Positions 45,546 to 57,626 of a DNA stretch of 64,000 nt are shown here, in pieces. The notes beneath the pieces are model-generated. The model saw nothing but the letters and a program-made list of their open reading frames with translations. It did no database searches and was not told where the DNA came from. Origin of the DNA: Mactromeris polynyma (taxonomy: Eukaryota > Mollusca > Bivalvia > Venerida > Mactridae); contig JASFXZ010000020.1 of NCBI GenBank assembly GCA_032209605.1, forward strand, positions 3,107,501-3,171,500, given 5' to 3'. The position numbers were made by a program, and so were the translations under genes. How positions within the stretch are numbered: the first letter of the stretch is position 1; the number at the start of each line of letters is the position of its first letter.

Positions 45546-48500
45546 CACCCAACTATCCTAATAGCTCATGAAGTGCTCAAAAGAGCCAACAAAAACACAC
45601 AGATGAACTGAACTTGTCAGAAAACCATACGACAGGAGCAAGGAAACAAATCATGTCTAACCTCCAACACACCATAAAAGTATTCTGTACGTTCTAGCTT
45701 ATATCCTTTCCAAGGAATGGCAATACGACAACGTCCCAATCAGTCCTACACTGAATAATTTAGGCTTGGCCTACATCTTCAGTCAATCATCAGTAATGCA
45801 GAAATATTTCCAAGAAACTAACCAGTAACAGGGCAGAGCTGGTACCTTGCTTGCCCCAGAGAAGAATAACACTTTGTGAAGGAATAGTGAAAAATTTTCT
45901 CAGGAAGTGAATGACTAAATTCCTTGGAGACAGGCAAGTACAAGAGAAACAGCATCAAACTACGTAGAAATTTTGACAAGTTCCCACTGTAAACTTAGCC
46001 CAATGAAATAAGTTTGAATCAAAGTGAATGTGAAACGATTGGTGAATGAACTGTAATAATGGATGAAAAGTTTGTATAAAGAAAACTTGACATTAACAGT
46101 TTAATGTGGGTGTCGTGAGGAGACCTCATACTTCAAACAGTTTACCATTCGTGCTGCATGAGAAGATTTTACAGCAGAAAACAGGAAATATTTCTTGATA
46201 AAAAACTGAACTGTTGCATTTGCTGTGCAGTAAAAGATAGCAGAAAAAAGTGAACATTCGAATAACGACCCAGCAATTGTATTATTAATATAAACAAATA
46301 TTATGCAAACATTTCAGTCAGTTTTTGTAGCAATGGAACATCAAAAAGGCATCATCTAAATGAGCCTATTTTTGAATAATGAACAGTATGTGAGTGGAAC
46401 CAGAACCAGATATTGATGCACATTAATGTACATAGAGTGCAGGGAACCAAAGATACTTAAGTTACAATCGGTATTCAATCATTTTAGAGCGTTTTCAAAC
46501 CAGAAAAAAAGGAAAATGGAATCCATTGGAAGTGTGCAGACTTTGTTCACAGCTTACTGTACAAAAAAAACCTTCAAACATTTGAGAAGATAACAGGTTT
46601 TCTTGCTATTTTCAGATACATTGTAACAACAAAACCTGCTTCACTTCATAACAAGGAGTTGTTGCCAAGATCTACATGCAGGTTATCAGGTAGGTGAATT
46701 CAATTTCAAGTCATAACAAAATATAAAGGGTATCATATTTATTAATCAAGTGTAATATGTACATCATTTTAACATAATTGTAACTGTGATTTTTGAGTTT
46801 TTAAATCATATGGGTAGAATGAATAAATCCATGGCCTTTTTCTATTGAATATGTTTCAATCGAAATGCTTACGATATGGAGCGAATATCTTGGATAGTCT
46901 TTCATATCATTGCATCGAAGATAGAAAACACAACTAGTGTATGTACACAACAAAACACTGAATGGAGCTACTTGTCTGTCACATCATACCAGAACATAGT
47001 TCCCACATCTATAATATTTACCTCCCTTGTTCTTAACTGTCGGCCATTTTGTAATTTCTAAATATGTGATAATTGAGAAAATACCAAGAGAATTTGCATG
47101 TGACAACCACTTTTTCTTCAACTTAATTACTGAGCCAAATGCCCACATAACGGATTTAGTTTATCATCGTTTACATTATATTCCGCATAAACTTTAAGGA
47201 AATTTGCCTATCAAATTGGCCGAAAATTCAGAAGTAAATATTGTAGATGTGGGAACTATCTATTCATATTGTAGAACTTCATTTCCTGAAAGTGAAATGA
47301 GCTCGAGAATGATCGTAATATTAGTACCGGTATTGTCAGTCTGAAAATGTTCAATTATAACACTTCAAAAATAAACATGGGAGGGGAAAACATGAGGAGG
47401 TAGGAGAAATCGATTTTTAGTACTTTTCAAGTTCCACTAATAATAATATTTGTCATAATTCCATATTTTATTGGTATTCAAGGAAGATTTTTCAAATGAG
47501 TGATCTATATTGTTAAGATCCTTTAACACTTTATATATCCTTATGTAGGTTGAAAACATTGAAACACAATAGTAGAATACTTGTCAAACACAATTATAAG
47601 ACAGGCCACTTGAATTGTGACAGAAATATTATTCATGACTTAGTGACTAAACAATTCATGACTAAGTATCCGTAACTTATTATACATGCATGCTACACAA
47701 TTATACATTCCACGTTTTTATCTAAAAAACACTTTTAACGTAAAGATATTTACACCAGGGTTAAAACCGCAGTCTCAACTGCCTCCATTAACTGCAATAA
47801 TGTTGCCAAAGGAAATATTGTCGCATTATTTCCAAAACCCCATAACTTGTTTTTAGTCTATTTTAGAAAAACAACTTTAAAGTTTTATCCTCCAGTATAG
47901 AGAATAGTTACATACGGGGCCGGGTTATGGAATTGTATTTTATTTAAATTATGTGCATTCCAGAACAATATAGGTAGAACAGACAGAACGAGCTTGGAAA
48001 GATGGTTTCAACGATACCAAATACTCAAAACCGCCAAAAATTTAGTTAAATGGGTTCTGGAAATAAGGTGACTATATATTGATCCAGATATATCGTACTC
48101 ATCCATCATAAATTTAATGCTTGATTAATTCTTCCAGTCCTGGTCCTCCACTAATTTCACATCTACCACCCTGATGTCTTTATAGCTAATAAGGCCAGAG
48201 GTTTTTTTAATTTTTCGTTTTACGGGAGCGCCGTACCTAGATATTGCAAAACCCAAATAAAAATAAAATTCAAATTCGTAACTTTTTTATATTTCTTCCG
48301 CCACCCGTTCGGCCTCCAATAGAAAATAAAATTATTGTTCCTTATTGACATAGTTTTATATTGAAACATTAATTTAGTGTAGTAGGATTTACAAACAAGG
48401 CCGGTGTAACATATTATTACTTGAGACAGAGTGAAGAGCATATATATCATTTGTTCATTCATATAAAAAGGTGTCAAGATTATTTAAAGTTTCATGTACA

Positions 48501-48637
48501 AATACAGCAATATGGTATTTACATCTTAACAAGATAATAATAAATATAGACAGATCCCCATTTTACCCCCAAGGCCCTTCATTCAGAGAAAAAATGTTTG
48601 TCAATAGCAAATACTTTATAAAATAGCAATCATCAAA

Positions 48638-49321
48638 TTGTCCGCTGTACCAAGTCTATATATGTACAATTAAAACTTATATATATTGCAATATATAATG
48701 TCCGCAGTACCAAGTATATAATATATACAATTAAAACCTATATACATTGCAATATGTCTGCAGTACCAAGTATATAATATGTACAATTAAAACCTATATA
48801 TATTGCAATATGTCTGCAGTACCAAGTATATAATATGTACAATTAAAACCTATATACATTGCAATATGTATGCAGTACCAAGTATATAATATGTACAATT
48901 AAAACCTATATATATTGCAATATGTATGCAGTACCAAGTATATAATATGTACAATTAAAACCTATATATATTGCAATATATAATGTCCGCAGTACCAAGT
49001 ATATAATATGTACAATTAAAACCTATATACATTGCAATATGTCCGCAGTACCAAGTATATAATATGTACAATTAAAACCTATATATATTGCAATATGTCC
49101 GCAGTACCAAGTATATATGTACAATTAAAACCTATATACATTGCAATATGTCCGCAGTACCAAGTATGTATGTACAATTAAAACCTATCTACATTGCAAT
49201 ATGTCCGCAGTACCAAGTATATATGTACAATTAAAACCTATCTACATTGCAATATGTCCGCAGTACCAAGTATGTATGTACAATTTAAACCTATATATAT
49301 GTACAATAATATGTATGTATA
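48638..49321. repeat. Satellite array, ~52-58-bp unit x ~12
   Basis: Units with tgtc(c/t)gcagtaccaagtat, then ataatatgtacaattaaaac and ctatatacattgcaata. Unit length varies through AT-rich indels. The array is interrupted on the right by the mariner insertion and resumes for about 65 bp at 51133. Confidence 0.95.
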
Positions 49322-49352
49322 CGAGGGTTGTCCGGGAAGTTCGCGTAATTGT
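49322..49352 (+). repeat. Mariner left terminal inverted repeat
   Basis: Starts cgagggttgtccgggaagtt, followed by cgcgtaattgt. Pairs with 51102-51132. Confidence 0.93.
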
Positions 49353-49685
49353 ATCATAAAAAACCCAAATGTCGTTCAAAATGTATGTACATTGGTACCA
49401 ATAAAGTATGATGCAATTTATATTAAGTGAACAAATTTGGCATATTTCATCAAACGCTAAATCTAGTTTTCTGGTATCCATGACAACACCTATATGTTAC
49501 TTTGACGCAGGTCAAAATTACCTCAAACTTTCGAAATTGGTTATAACTATATAACGTTGTAGCGTCATAATTAAATTTGTGACGTTAGTGTCACATCTTG
49601 ACGTCATTTCCTGAAAATTTGAAGACGTTATCTTTAGCCGTTACTAATAAACATCCGGTTTCCATAACGTTGGTCGCAAGGAAGC

Positions 49686-50369
49686 ATGACGTCTACTGGT
49701 GACATGGAATTACGCAGCGTCGTAAAGTTTTGCGTCGGTTTGAAGAAATCACCTGCAGATACACTACGCTTCATTCTAGAGTCCGACACTCTACCAAAAT
49801 GTGGGAAAACATTTGTATACAAATGGCATGATCGATTTAGCAACGGAAGGACATCCGTCAAAGATGACGAGAGACCAGGTCGGCCATCCAGGGTAGCGGT
49901 TAAAAACAAAGATAGAGTGCGCCACCTTGTGAATTGCGATAGACGTTTGACTGTCAGGGCCATAGCAGAGGAATTAGGAGTGACAAACTCTGTAGTTCAC
50001 GAAATACTAACCAAAGATTTAGGAAAGTCCAAGGTGTCAGCGCGATGGATCCCGCGTATATCCTTAGAGCAAGACAGGTGCCGTAGAGTGGAATGCTCGC
50101 GTTCATTTCTGCAGTGTTACGAATCGGAGGGAGAAGCATTCTTAGACAGAATAGTGACAACGGATGAGACTTGGTTACACTATTTCGATCCTGAGACTAA
50201 ACACCAATCTTCCGTCTGGAAAACACCTAGCACCCCACCATCGCAAAAGGCAAGACGCCAGAGAAGTTGTGGAAAAGAGATGTTCATCTTCTTCATGGAT
50301 CGGCATGGAATGTTGCTTCAACATCGGGTCCGAGACGACTGCACTGTCAATGCAGAATATTACTCTGAG
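49686..50369 (+). CDS. Mariner transposase exon 1 (DNA-binding domain and first catalytic Asp)
   Basis: Ends at NAEYYSE with donor gtaagt at 50370. Without splicing, the frame continues nine more codons to TAA at 50397-50399, giving a 237-residue protein that lacks D255 and D290. Confidence 0.92.
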
Positions 50370-50919
50370 GTAAGTAAGTTTAGTAAAGTTCTATCGTAAA
50401 TAATTAAAACAGTTAAAATCATCTTATTTTTATAATATGACTACGTATTATTTTACTGTTTTAATCGTAAATGAATCCATATCCACATTGAATTGAATTT
50501 GGTATTTTCAGGTATTGCGACGCGATCTGGTACAGGCACTACGCCGGAAGCGACCACATCTGGAGCTTGACAATGTTATATTACACCAGGATAATGCCCC
50601 TGCACATAGAGCACATATCACTATGCTAGACATAGCGCTTCTTGGATTCGAACTGCTGGAGCATCCTCCCTACAGTCCAGATCTCGCCCCCATGGATTTC
50701 AGCGTATTTCCCGAGCTAAAAGCCCAACTGAGGGGGCAGCGGTTTGAGAAATCGTCTGAGTTACGGATTGCTGCAGGACGGATTGTTGCTAATACCTTCG
50801 ACAGTGAATGGTATAAACAAACATTCACAAAGTGGATATATCGACACCGCAAGTGCTTTGCAACGCGTGGTGATTACGTCGAGAAAACTAATCGGCGCCT
50901 TCATTTTGATGACGTTTGA
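49686..50919 (+). CDS. Mariner transposase (DD34D), two exons, 363 residues
   Basis: Exon 49686-50369 (228 residues) plus exon 50512-50919 (135 residues and TGA). It cuts and pastes the element by binding its TIRs. Residues ~10-70 form the first helix-turn-helix (VYKWHDRFSNGRTSVKDDER, then PGRPS). Residues ~85-115 form the second (RLTVRAIAEELGVTNSVVHE). Then follows WIPRIS, the linker position. Catalytic acids: D160 (TTDETW), D255 (LHQDNAPAH) and D290 (YSPDLAPMDF). There are 34 residues between the last two, the mariner DD34D spacing. Length is near the usual ~345. ATG 49686 is chosen as the first in frame; another Met is at residue 7. No stop or frameshift interrupts the exons. Known mariner genes are usually intronless, so the split is unusual. 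Confidence 0.93.
50370..50511 (+). other. Intron inside mariner transposase (142 bp)
   Basis: Donor gtaagt, acceptor ttttcag. Removal joins TCT GAG to GTA TTG with no frame change at a conserved place (AEYY..VL..L). It contains in-frame stops, so the full protein needs splicing. It encloses the 63-bp foldback at 50402-50464. Confidence 0.88.
50402..50464. mobile_element. 63-bp foldback with 8-bp direct repeats, inside the mariner intron
   Basis: TCGTAAAT occurs exactly at 50394-50401 and 50465-50472. Between them are inverted ends: attaaaacagttaaaat on the left against attttactgttttaat on the right. This fits a tiny MITE-like insertion with an 8-bp target duplication, as hAT elements make. 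At 63 bp chance cannot be excluded. Confidence 0.55.
50512..50919 (+). CDS. Mariner transposase exon 2 (last two catalytic Asp)
   Basis: Begins VLRRDLVQALRRKRPHLELD and carries HQDNAPAHRA and HPPYSPDLAPMDF. Ends LHFDDV, TGA at 50917-50919. Confidence 0.93.
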   Translation, partial: VLRRDLVQALRRKRPHLELDNVILHQDNAPAHRAHITMLDIALLGFELLEHPPYSPDLAPMDFSVFPELKAQLRGQRFEKSSELRIAAGRIVANTFDSEWYKQTFTKWIYRHRKCFATRGDYVEKTNRRLHFDDV

Positions 50920-51101
50920 CGTTAACGTTACTTTATATAATACCGTGCGTCAAAGTGATAACAGTCAGTATGTTTGACGTTCATGTAAAATTTTATTGTT
51001 TATTGTAATTTAATGAAATTCTGGCAATTAAGCAGTCGAAAATAGATATTTATCACTGTCATTTTCGTTTTTCATTATTCGGTCCCTTTAATAATTATAA
51101 C

Positions 51102-51132
51102 ACAATTCCGTGAACTTCCCGGACAACCCTCG
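51102..51132 (-). repeat. Mariner right terminal inverted repeat
   Basis: The inverse reads cgagggttgtccgggaagtt, then cacggaattgt: two mismatches to the left TIR over 31 bp. Confidence 0.93.
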
Positions 51133-51205
51133 TATATATACAATTAAAACCTATATATATGTACAATAATATGTATGTATATATATACAATTAAAACCTA
51201 CCGTT
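51133..51205. repeat. Continuation of the satellite array after mariner
   Basis: acaattaaaacctatatata then tgtacaataatatgtatgta and a further acaattaaaacct match the text just left of the element. Confidence 0.85.
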
Positions 51206-51864
51206 TTGTAAATCTCAGAGAATCATCTACACCCATCCTTCAAGTGTTCCAAACTTATAACTTCACAATTTTACTGTCAAGCTACAACACAATCATATTT
51301 TTTGTCACAAAGATTATCATTACCATAGCAACGAAAAGTTGGTAAATGATGTGAAAATGGTTCAATCACGATCAAATAAAGTGTGACATTCATAATTCCA
51401 TACATGAACCAAATGTGACTGCACACAAGGTGAGAATTTGCGACATTATGGCACTCTCGAACACAATAATAAATGAAATATACATGACATTGCACGACTG
51501 TCAAATATAGACAGGTACATTCACCTTTGTGAAAAATAAACCTATTAGCACCCAATGAAAAATAAGACAGGTGTATGACGTTTGTTCCAGTAGATTATGT
51601 GACAATTAAAGCCAACAGTATCGACACGTGGATCTGAATCCCAATGAATATCAGCATGAATTCAACAGATTTACATCATGAAGTGTAGAAAATATTATGA
51701 TCCCAAAAATCCATTCTAACTTAATCATGATTTTATATAATTATGCCCACAAAATATCTGATTTTTTTTCATGGAAATTATAAACAATAATAAAAGAATG
51801 AAAACATAAAATTTGAATGAATGAACTTATTAACTTTGTAAAAGTATAAGCAAAAAGATCTTCA

Positions 51865-52046
51865 AGATAAACCATTTCTGATGATAAACCATTTCTGATG
51901 ATAAACCATATCACAAGATAAACCATGTCTTATGATAAACCATTTCTGATGATAAACCATATCACAAGATAAACCATGTCTTATGATAAACCATTTCTGA
52001 TGATAAACCATATCTCAAGATAAACCATTTCTGATGATAAACCATG
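51865..52046. repeat. Minisatellite, 17-bp unit x ~10
   Basis: gataaaccatttctgat with subtypes ...atatcacaa and ...atgtcttat. The subtypes recur in order, so a higher-order unit of about 51-68 bp was amplified. Confidence 0.95.
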
Positions 52047-52777
52047 ATATAAATTTAGTTGGCAAAATTTGAACATGAAAACAGAAGTACAAGATCTGTT
52101 AATGGACACTCAGATCTCTCACAAAATATTATTTTCCAACAATGAAACACAACCAACAAGAAGAACACTCATTACCCTGCAATTGTACAAAATGTGCTAT
52201 ACTAAATATCTCAACACCAACAATGTTCACTCTATGATATCGTCAACATCTGAAACCAACACAATGTTCAATCTATGATACCGTCAAATTTGAAAACCAA
52301 CACAATTTAATACTGCACAGTAGAACAGTCTGACGAACACAACCACTGACCACTAGGACAGAAATAAAACTATGAAGTACAGAACAAACATAATTACCAT
52401 CATCAACAGAATGAAACCAGCAGACTGCCATGGCAACAACTCATAAATTTCATGTCAAACACACAGAACGGAACCCTGTGGTAAAACCAATAATACCACA
52501 AAAACTGATCTAAGACGACATCAAAGATTTAAAGAGATATTGGATCAAAACCTTCCATGACTGTCAAAACAATACTATTGAACTACCATTCCACAAATAG
52601 CTGCACTTGTTTGAGGTGAAAAAGTACAGAGATCAAGCGCCCCTTTATGAGGATAATGAAATCACAGATAGAACAATGTTCACAGGGATATACAATCTGA
52701 AAAACTTGACAAATGGAAAGTCAGCAGGTGATTGTAATATCTAACCAGATAAAAATATACCGGAGATATATGTAATA

Positions 52778-52880
52778 CAGTAAAACCTCAATAATAAGAC
52801 CACCCTTGGGACCTTGAAAACTGGTCTTAATATTGAGATGGTCTTAATATTGAGGTTGAATTAAGAGCAAAATAGTGAAA
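52778..52880. mobile_element. Pogo-like MITE, short copy
   Basis: cagtaaaacctcaataataa gaccaccc..., then the near-palindromic ggtcttaatattgagatggt and gtcttaatattgaggtt. It shares ttgggaccttgaaaactggt with the element at 15502 (inverted). It shows the unexpanded form. Confidence 0.7.
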
Positions 52881-53555
52881 ATGGACTTATCTACGAGCAT
52901 GCAACAAATCAAATGTCATCCACACAGATCCCACTTGAAGCGTGGTTATGGTTTTTAAAGGCCTCAGTCACATGAAGGTTCTGGCGTTAGGAATTCCTTA
53001 CAAACCATAGGCCGTACTGTTCCCAAAAATCCTATGGGCCGGTACCACCTGTAAGTCTCATCTGACAGGCATGAAAATTGTACAGGGATTTCCCTGACTC
53101 AGAAATCTTGAGTCTCTGACTCCCTTTACTTTCTACGGATTCCCATTTTCCACTTACTGTGCATCCCAGCTGGGACCCCTAAAATAAACCTCTGTCAAGT
53201 ATAAACTGCATATCTGGGACCCTACAAAATTACTAAGGACCCCCAATTTGTCAAACACAAGGGTTCAAGGACCCCTAGCTGAAAAATCCTAGAGAAAGCC
53301 CAGATTGCAGATGCTCAACAATCAGCGTCTGGCTATACAGGCACACCTACTGTTCTATAAATCTCTGAAATTTGTGAGGGCCAGCACGACATGCCATGCT
53401 ATTTAATCCATTGGCTCTCAACTGCCCGGTAGCTTCATGTGACCTTTAAAAGGCGTATGTTTCACAGAAAGACTCCTTAAGTAGCCAACATCCATTCTTG
53501 CTTCCTTATTAATCATATTGTGATAATGATTTGATATAAATTATAATAGATATAC

Positions 53556-53612
53556 CGATGTCATCCCCTTGTCAAGATACGGACGTCATCCCCTTGTCAA
53601 GATACGGACGTG
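53556..53612. repeat. Direct duplication, 27-bp unit x 2
   Basis: gtcatccccttgtcaagata cggac occurs twice in a row. Confidence 0.9.
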
Positions 53613-54068
53613 CAAACAACTCACACCTCATCTCGTAACAGGCTCTGTAATCTTCATAAAAACTTAATGTACTTAAATGTAGAGAGTTAAATACCTTACC
53701 ACAAGTCAAGAAGATAACCGTAAAAGTAATTTACTAATTAGTATTTTACGTATCATGACACATAATAACATCATAAAATTCCCTTTTACTTTTCTATTCA
53801 TACTGATAAGTATCTTATTAAAAAACCTGTTAATCAATATTGTCATGACAAATGGTCACGATCTACTGTCATATAGTGCACTGAACAATTTCATGGTACA
53901 TAACTTTATAGTTGGATGAAAAATTAAAGAAAACAGATATCAGACATTCACATAATTTCATACAAACTTCATAAATTGACTCCAAGCAGGGAAAAAAATT
54001 GTAATTGTACATCTATTTTCTACTGAACATTTTTTTATTGGACGAGCTTTCTTCAAGTCTGGGTTCTA

Positions 54069-55878
54069 ACCATAGTATCCAGAAATCTACATCTGCAGTA
54101 CTCCTCTGCAGTACTCCTATCCGCAGAAATCTACGTCTGTTGTACTCCTATCCGCAGAAATCTACGTCTGTTGTACTCCTATCTGCAGAAATCTACGTCT
54201 GTTGTACTCCTATCTGCAGAAATCTATGTCTGTTGTACTCCTAACCACAGAGATCTATGTCTGCTGTACTCCTAACCACAGAGATCTATGTCTGCTGAAC
54301 TCCTAACCACAGAGATCTATGTCTGCAGTACTCCTAACCACAGAGATATACATCTGCAGTACTCCTAACCACAGAGATCTATGTCTGCTGAACTCCTAAC
54401 CACAGAGATCTATGTCTGCAGTACTCCTAACCACAGAGATATACATCTGCAGTACTCCTAACCACAGAGATCTATGTCTGCTGTACTCCTAACCACAGAG
54501 ATCTATGTCTGCTGAACTCCTAACCACAGAGATCTATGTCTGCAGTACTCCTAACCACAGAGATCTATGTCTGCTGAACTCCTAACCACAGAGATCTATG
54601 TCTGCTGTACTCCTAACCACAGAGATCTATGTCTGCTGAACTCCTAACCACAGAGATCTATGTCTGCAGTACGCCTAACTACAGAGATATATGTCTGCAG
54701 TACTCCTAACCACAGAGATCTATGTCTGCAGTACTCCTAACCACAGATATCTATGTCTGCAGTACTCCTAACCACAGAGATATATGTCTGCAGTACTCCT
54801 AACCACAGAGATCTCTGTCTGCTGTACCCCTAACCACAGAGATCTATGTATGCAGTACTCCTAGCCACAGAGATCTATGTCTGCAGTACTCATAACCACA
54901 GATATCTATGTCTGCAGTACTCCTAACAACAGAGAACTATGTCTGCAGTACTCCTAACCACAGAGAACTATGTCTGCAGTACTCCTAACCACAGAGATCT
55001 ATGTCTGCAGTACTCCTAACCACAGAGATATACATCTGCAGTACTCCTAACCATAGAGATATACATCTGCAGTACTCCTAACCACACACAGAGATATACA
55101 TCTGCAGTACTCCTAACCACAGAGATATACATCTGCAGTACTCCTAACCACAGAGATCTATGTCTGCAGTATTTCTAACCACAGAGATATACATCTGCAG
55201 TACTCCTAACCAGAGATATACATCTGCAGTACCTCCTAACCACAGAGATATACATCTGCAGTACTCCTAACCACAGAGATCTATGTCTGCTGTACTCCTA
55301 ACCACAGAGATCTATGTCTGCTGTACTCCTAACCACAGAGATCTATGTCTGCTGAACTCCTAACCACAGAGATCTATGTCTGCAGTACGCCTAACTACAG
55401 AGATATATGTCTGCAGTACTCCTAACCACAGAGATCTATGTCTGCAGTACTCCTAACCACAGATATCTATGTCTGCAGTACTCCTAACCACAGAGATAAA
55501 TGGCTGCAGTACTCCTAACCACAGAGATCTATGTCTGCAGTACTCCTAACCACAGAGATCTATATCTGCAGTACTCCTAACCACAGATATCTATGTCTGC
55601 AGTACTCCTAACCACAGAGATATATGTCTGCAGTACTTCTAACCACAGAGATAAATGGCTGCAGTACTCCTAACCACAGAGATATATGTCTGCAGTACTC
55701 CTAACCACAGAGATCTATGTCTGCAGTACTCCTAACCACAGCTATCTATGTCTGCAGTACTCCTAACCACAGAGATATATGTCTGCTGTACTCCTAACCA
55801 CAGAGATAAATGGCTGCAGTACTCCTAACCACAGAGATATATGTCTGCAGTACTTCGAGCCATAGTATCCAGAAATCG
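54069..55878. repeat. Satellite-like array, 31-bp unit x ~57
   Basis: Units ctcctaaccacagagatcta plus tgtctgcagta, most with a PstI-type ctgcag. Subtypes (ctgctgaa, ctgcagta, atatacatc, ataaatggc) recur in blocks, showing higher-order duplication; for example 54650-54780 resembles 55370-55490. The left part (54100-54240) has a different subtype (atccgcagaaatctacgtct). Both outer edges carry ccatagtatccagaaatc. Confidence 0.97.
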
Positions 55879-56173
55879 ACCATCTATTCTCAATTTTTTA
55901 GAGAAACTGCAATCAAACTCGATTTTATAAAGTTGATATTGAACTACATTTCCTGTTGTCACTACAACTGGCACCCCAAGTTCTCATTAACAGGAACATT
56001 AGCTACTGAACAGAAATTTCAACCCTAGGGACAGAATTAGAGTTAATTAGTAAAACTAATTTAAAGCCAAATTAACTACATTTACAGCAAGTATCAAATA
56101 ACCCAGTTCCCATGATCTTTTCAATCAATTTTTCAGTTCTTAACAACCATAATCAGTCAGTCAATTTGTGCAG
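55879..56173. other. Short unique spacer
   Basis: No gene or repeat seen between the 31-bp and 43-bp arrays. Confidence 0.6.
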
Positions 56174-56434
56174 ACTGTTTGATTTGAGGCAAGAGAGGGA
56201 GAGTCAGAGAGTTCATACTGTTTGATTTGAGGCAAGAGAGGGAGAGTCAGAGAGTTCATACTGTTTGATTTGAGGCAAGAGAGGGAGAGTCATAGAGTTC
56301 ATACTGTTTGATTTGAGGCAAGAGAGGGAGAGTCATAGAGTTCATACTGTTTGATTTGAGGCAAGAGAGGGAGAGTCAGAGAGTTCATACTGTTTGATTT
56401 GAGGCAAGAGAGGGAGAGTCAGAGAGTTCATACT
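56174..56434. repeat. Minisatellite, 43-bp unit x 6
   Basis: Units actgtttgatttgaggcaag, agagggagagtcagagagtt and cat, with one recurrent g/t change (cagag or catag). Confidence 0.97.
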
Positions 56435-56848
56435 AAAACAAGACAATTTTTTCATCCATTCCGGAGTAAGGCTGCAACAATTAACCAAAGTCGGATTATT
56501 TTGGTTTTTTCCCCACAGGTCAGTTGGATACTCACGTCTTACGCTTATTTGGTTCAGTACATCAGATAACATTTTTATTACGGAATCAATATTCTAGTCA
56601 GAGAACTTGTAAGTCAATACTAATAATTTAGCTATTGGAACGGTTTACTTTTGTTACAGACATGAAGTTCTATTTCTAGTCATTGTTCTACTTTATTCTA
56701 TATTATTACACATCCTAGTCAAACTCAAATATTCATGACTGGCAATTAGTGAGAATTGGTTATTGAAAATTTTATGCATTTGATATATTTATATAACCAA
56801 ACTCAGTCCCCCTCCCTATTCTCCCTACAGATAGGAGACAACACCCCT

Positions 56849-56942
56849 GGCTCAACTATCCCCCCCCCCCTCGACTCTACTACCCAACCCCCAGGTTCTA
56901 CTACTCCACCTCCCTGCTCTACTACCCCCCCCCACACCACCA
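56849..56942. repeat. C-rich tract
   Basis: Low-complexity run with blocks of 7-10 C separated by ctactac/ccaac. A G-run lies at about 57022-57032. It could form H- or G-quadruplex-type structures; no coding sense. Confidence 0.8.
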
Positions 56943-57183
56943 CTAGGACTTCTAATATAATAGAAGACATTTAATAAATTTCACATTTTAGTCCACTTGT
57001 TGATAAAGACCTATTGTATATCGGGGGGGGGGGGAGAGAAGCTACAGGTCAGTAAAATCGGGTCATCATTACATTTTGAACACCATGATTGGAATTAACA
57101 TTGATATACGAATATATTAAATTTAAAGGTATTTGATTATCATCTCTAGGAATCTCAAATTCTTCAAACAATCCTTCTTATGC

Positions 57184-57626
57184 ACAAGTCCCTGTGGTAC
57201 AAATTGGCCATTTCTGTAGATAATAAACATGCCCCTGTGGTACAAATTGGCCATTTCTGTAGATAATAAACATGCCCCTGTGGTACAAATTGGGCATTTC
57301 TGTAGATAATAAACATGCCCCTGTGGTACAAATTGGCCATTTCTGTAGATAATTATAACATGCCCCTGTGGTACAAAAATGGCCATTTCTGTAGATATTA
57401 CACAAATCCCTTTGGAACAAAAATGGCCATTACTGTAGATATTGCACAAGTCCCTGTGGTACAAAAATGGCAACTTCCGTTGATATCACCCGAGCCCCTG
57501 CGGTACAAAAAATGGCCATTTCTGTAGATATTGCACAATTAAGTCCCTGTGGTACAAAAATGGCAACTTCCGTTGATATCACACAAGCCCCTGCGGTACA
57601 AAAAATGGCCATTTCTGGAGATATCT
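57184..57626. repeat. Minisatellite, ~43-46-bp unit x ~10
   Basis: Units cccctgtggtacaaattggc, catttctgtagataataaac and atg. The right half alternates two diverged subtypes (ggcaacttccgttgatatca and ggccatttctgtagatattg), a dimeric unit. Confidence 0.93.

Larger units (their letters stand above)
42953..48637. other. Non-coding region upstream of beta-arrestin
   Basis: No exon recognised on either strand. Contains interspersed repeats at about 43465-43630 (aagggccataactcttcaac), 43915-43970 and 45104-45545 (caagagggcc...ctcacctgag), and the inverted minisatellite at 44440. The promoter of the arrestin gene may lie here, but no TATA or initiator could be singled out. 46000-48600 shows nothing distinctive. 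Confidence 0.5.
49322..51132 (+). mobile_element. Complete mariner-type transposon
   Basis: 1811-bp element. Left TIR cgagggttgtccgggaagtt (c...) and right TIR are inverted copies: 21 bp perfect, then about 29 of 31 matching. TA flanks both sides (49320-49321 and 51133-51134), the Tc1/mariner target duplication. It encodes one full-length transposase split by an intron. It sits inside a local AT-rich satellite. Intact ends, intact frame and a clean TA suggest recent insertion; activity is inference. Confidence 0.96.
51206..54068. other. Non-coding, repeat-bearing region
   Basis: Contains the 17-bp array (51865), a pogo-like MITE (52778), the partner of the 13240 repeat (52950-53450, with a gactcc/gacccct-rich insert at about 53060-53290) and a 27-bp duplication (53556). 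No exon is recognised. Confidence 0.6.
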
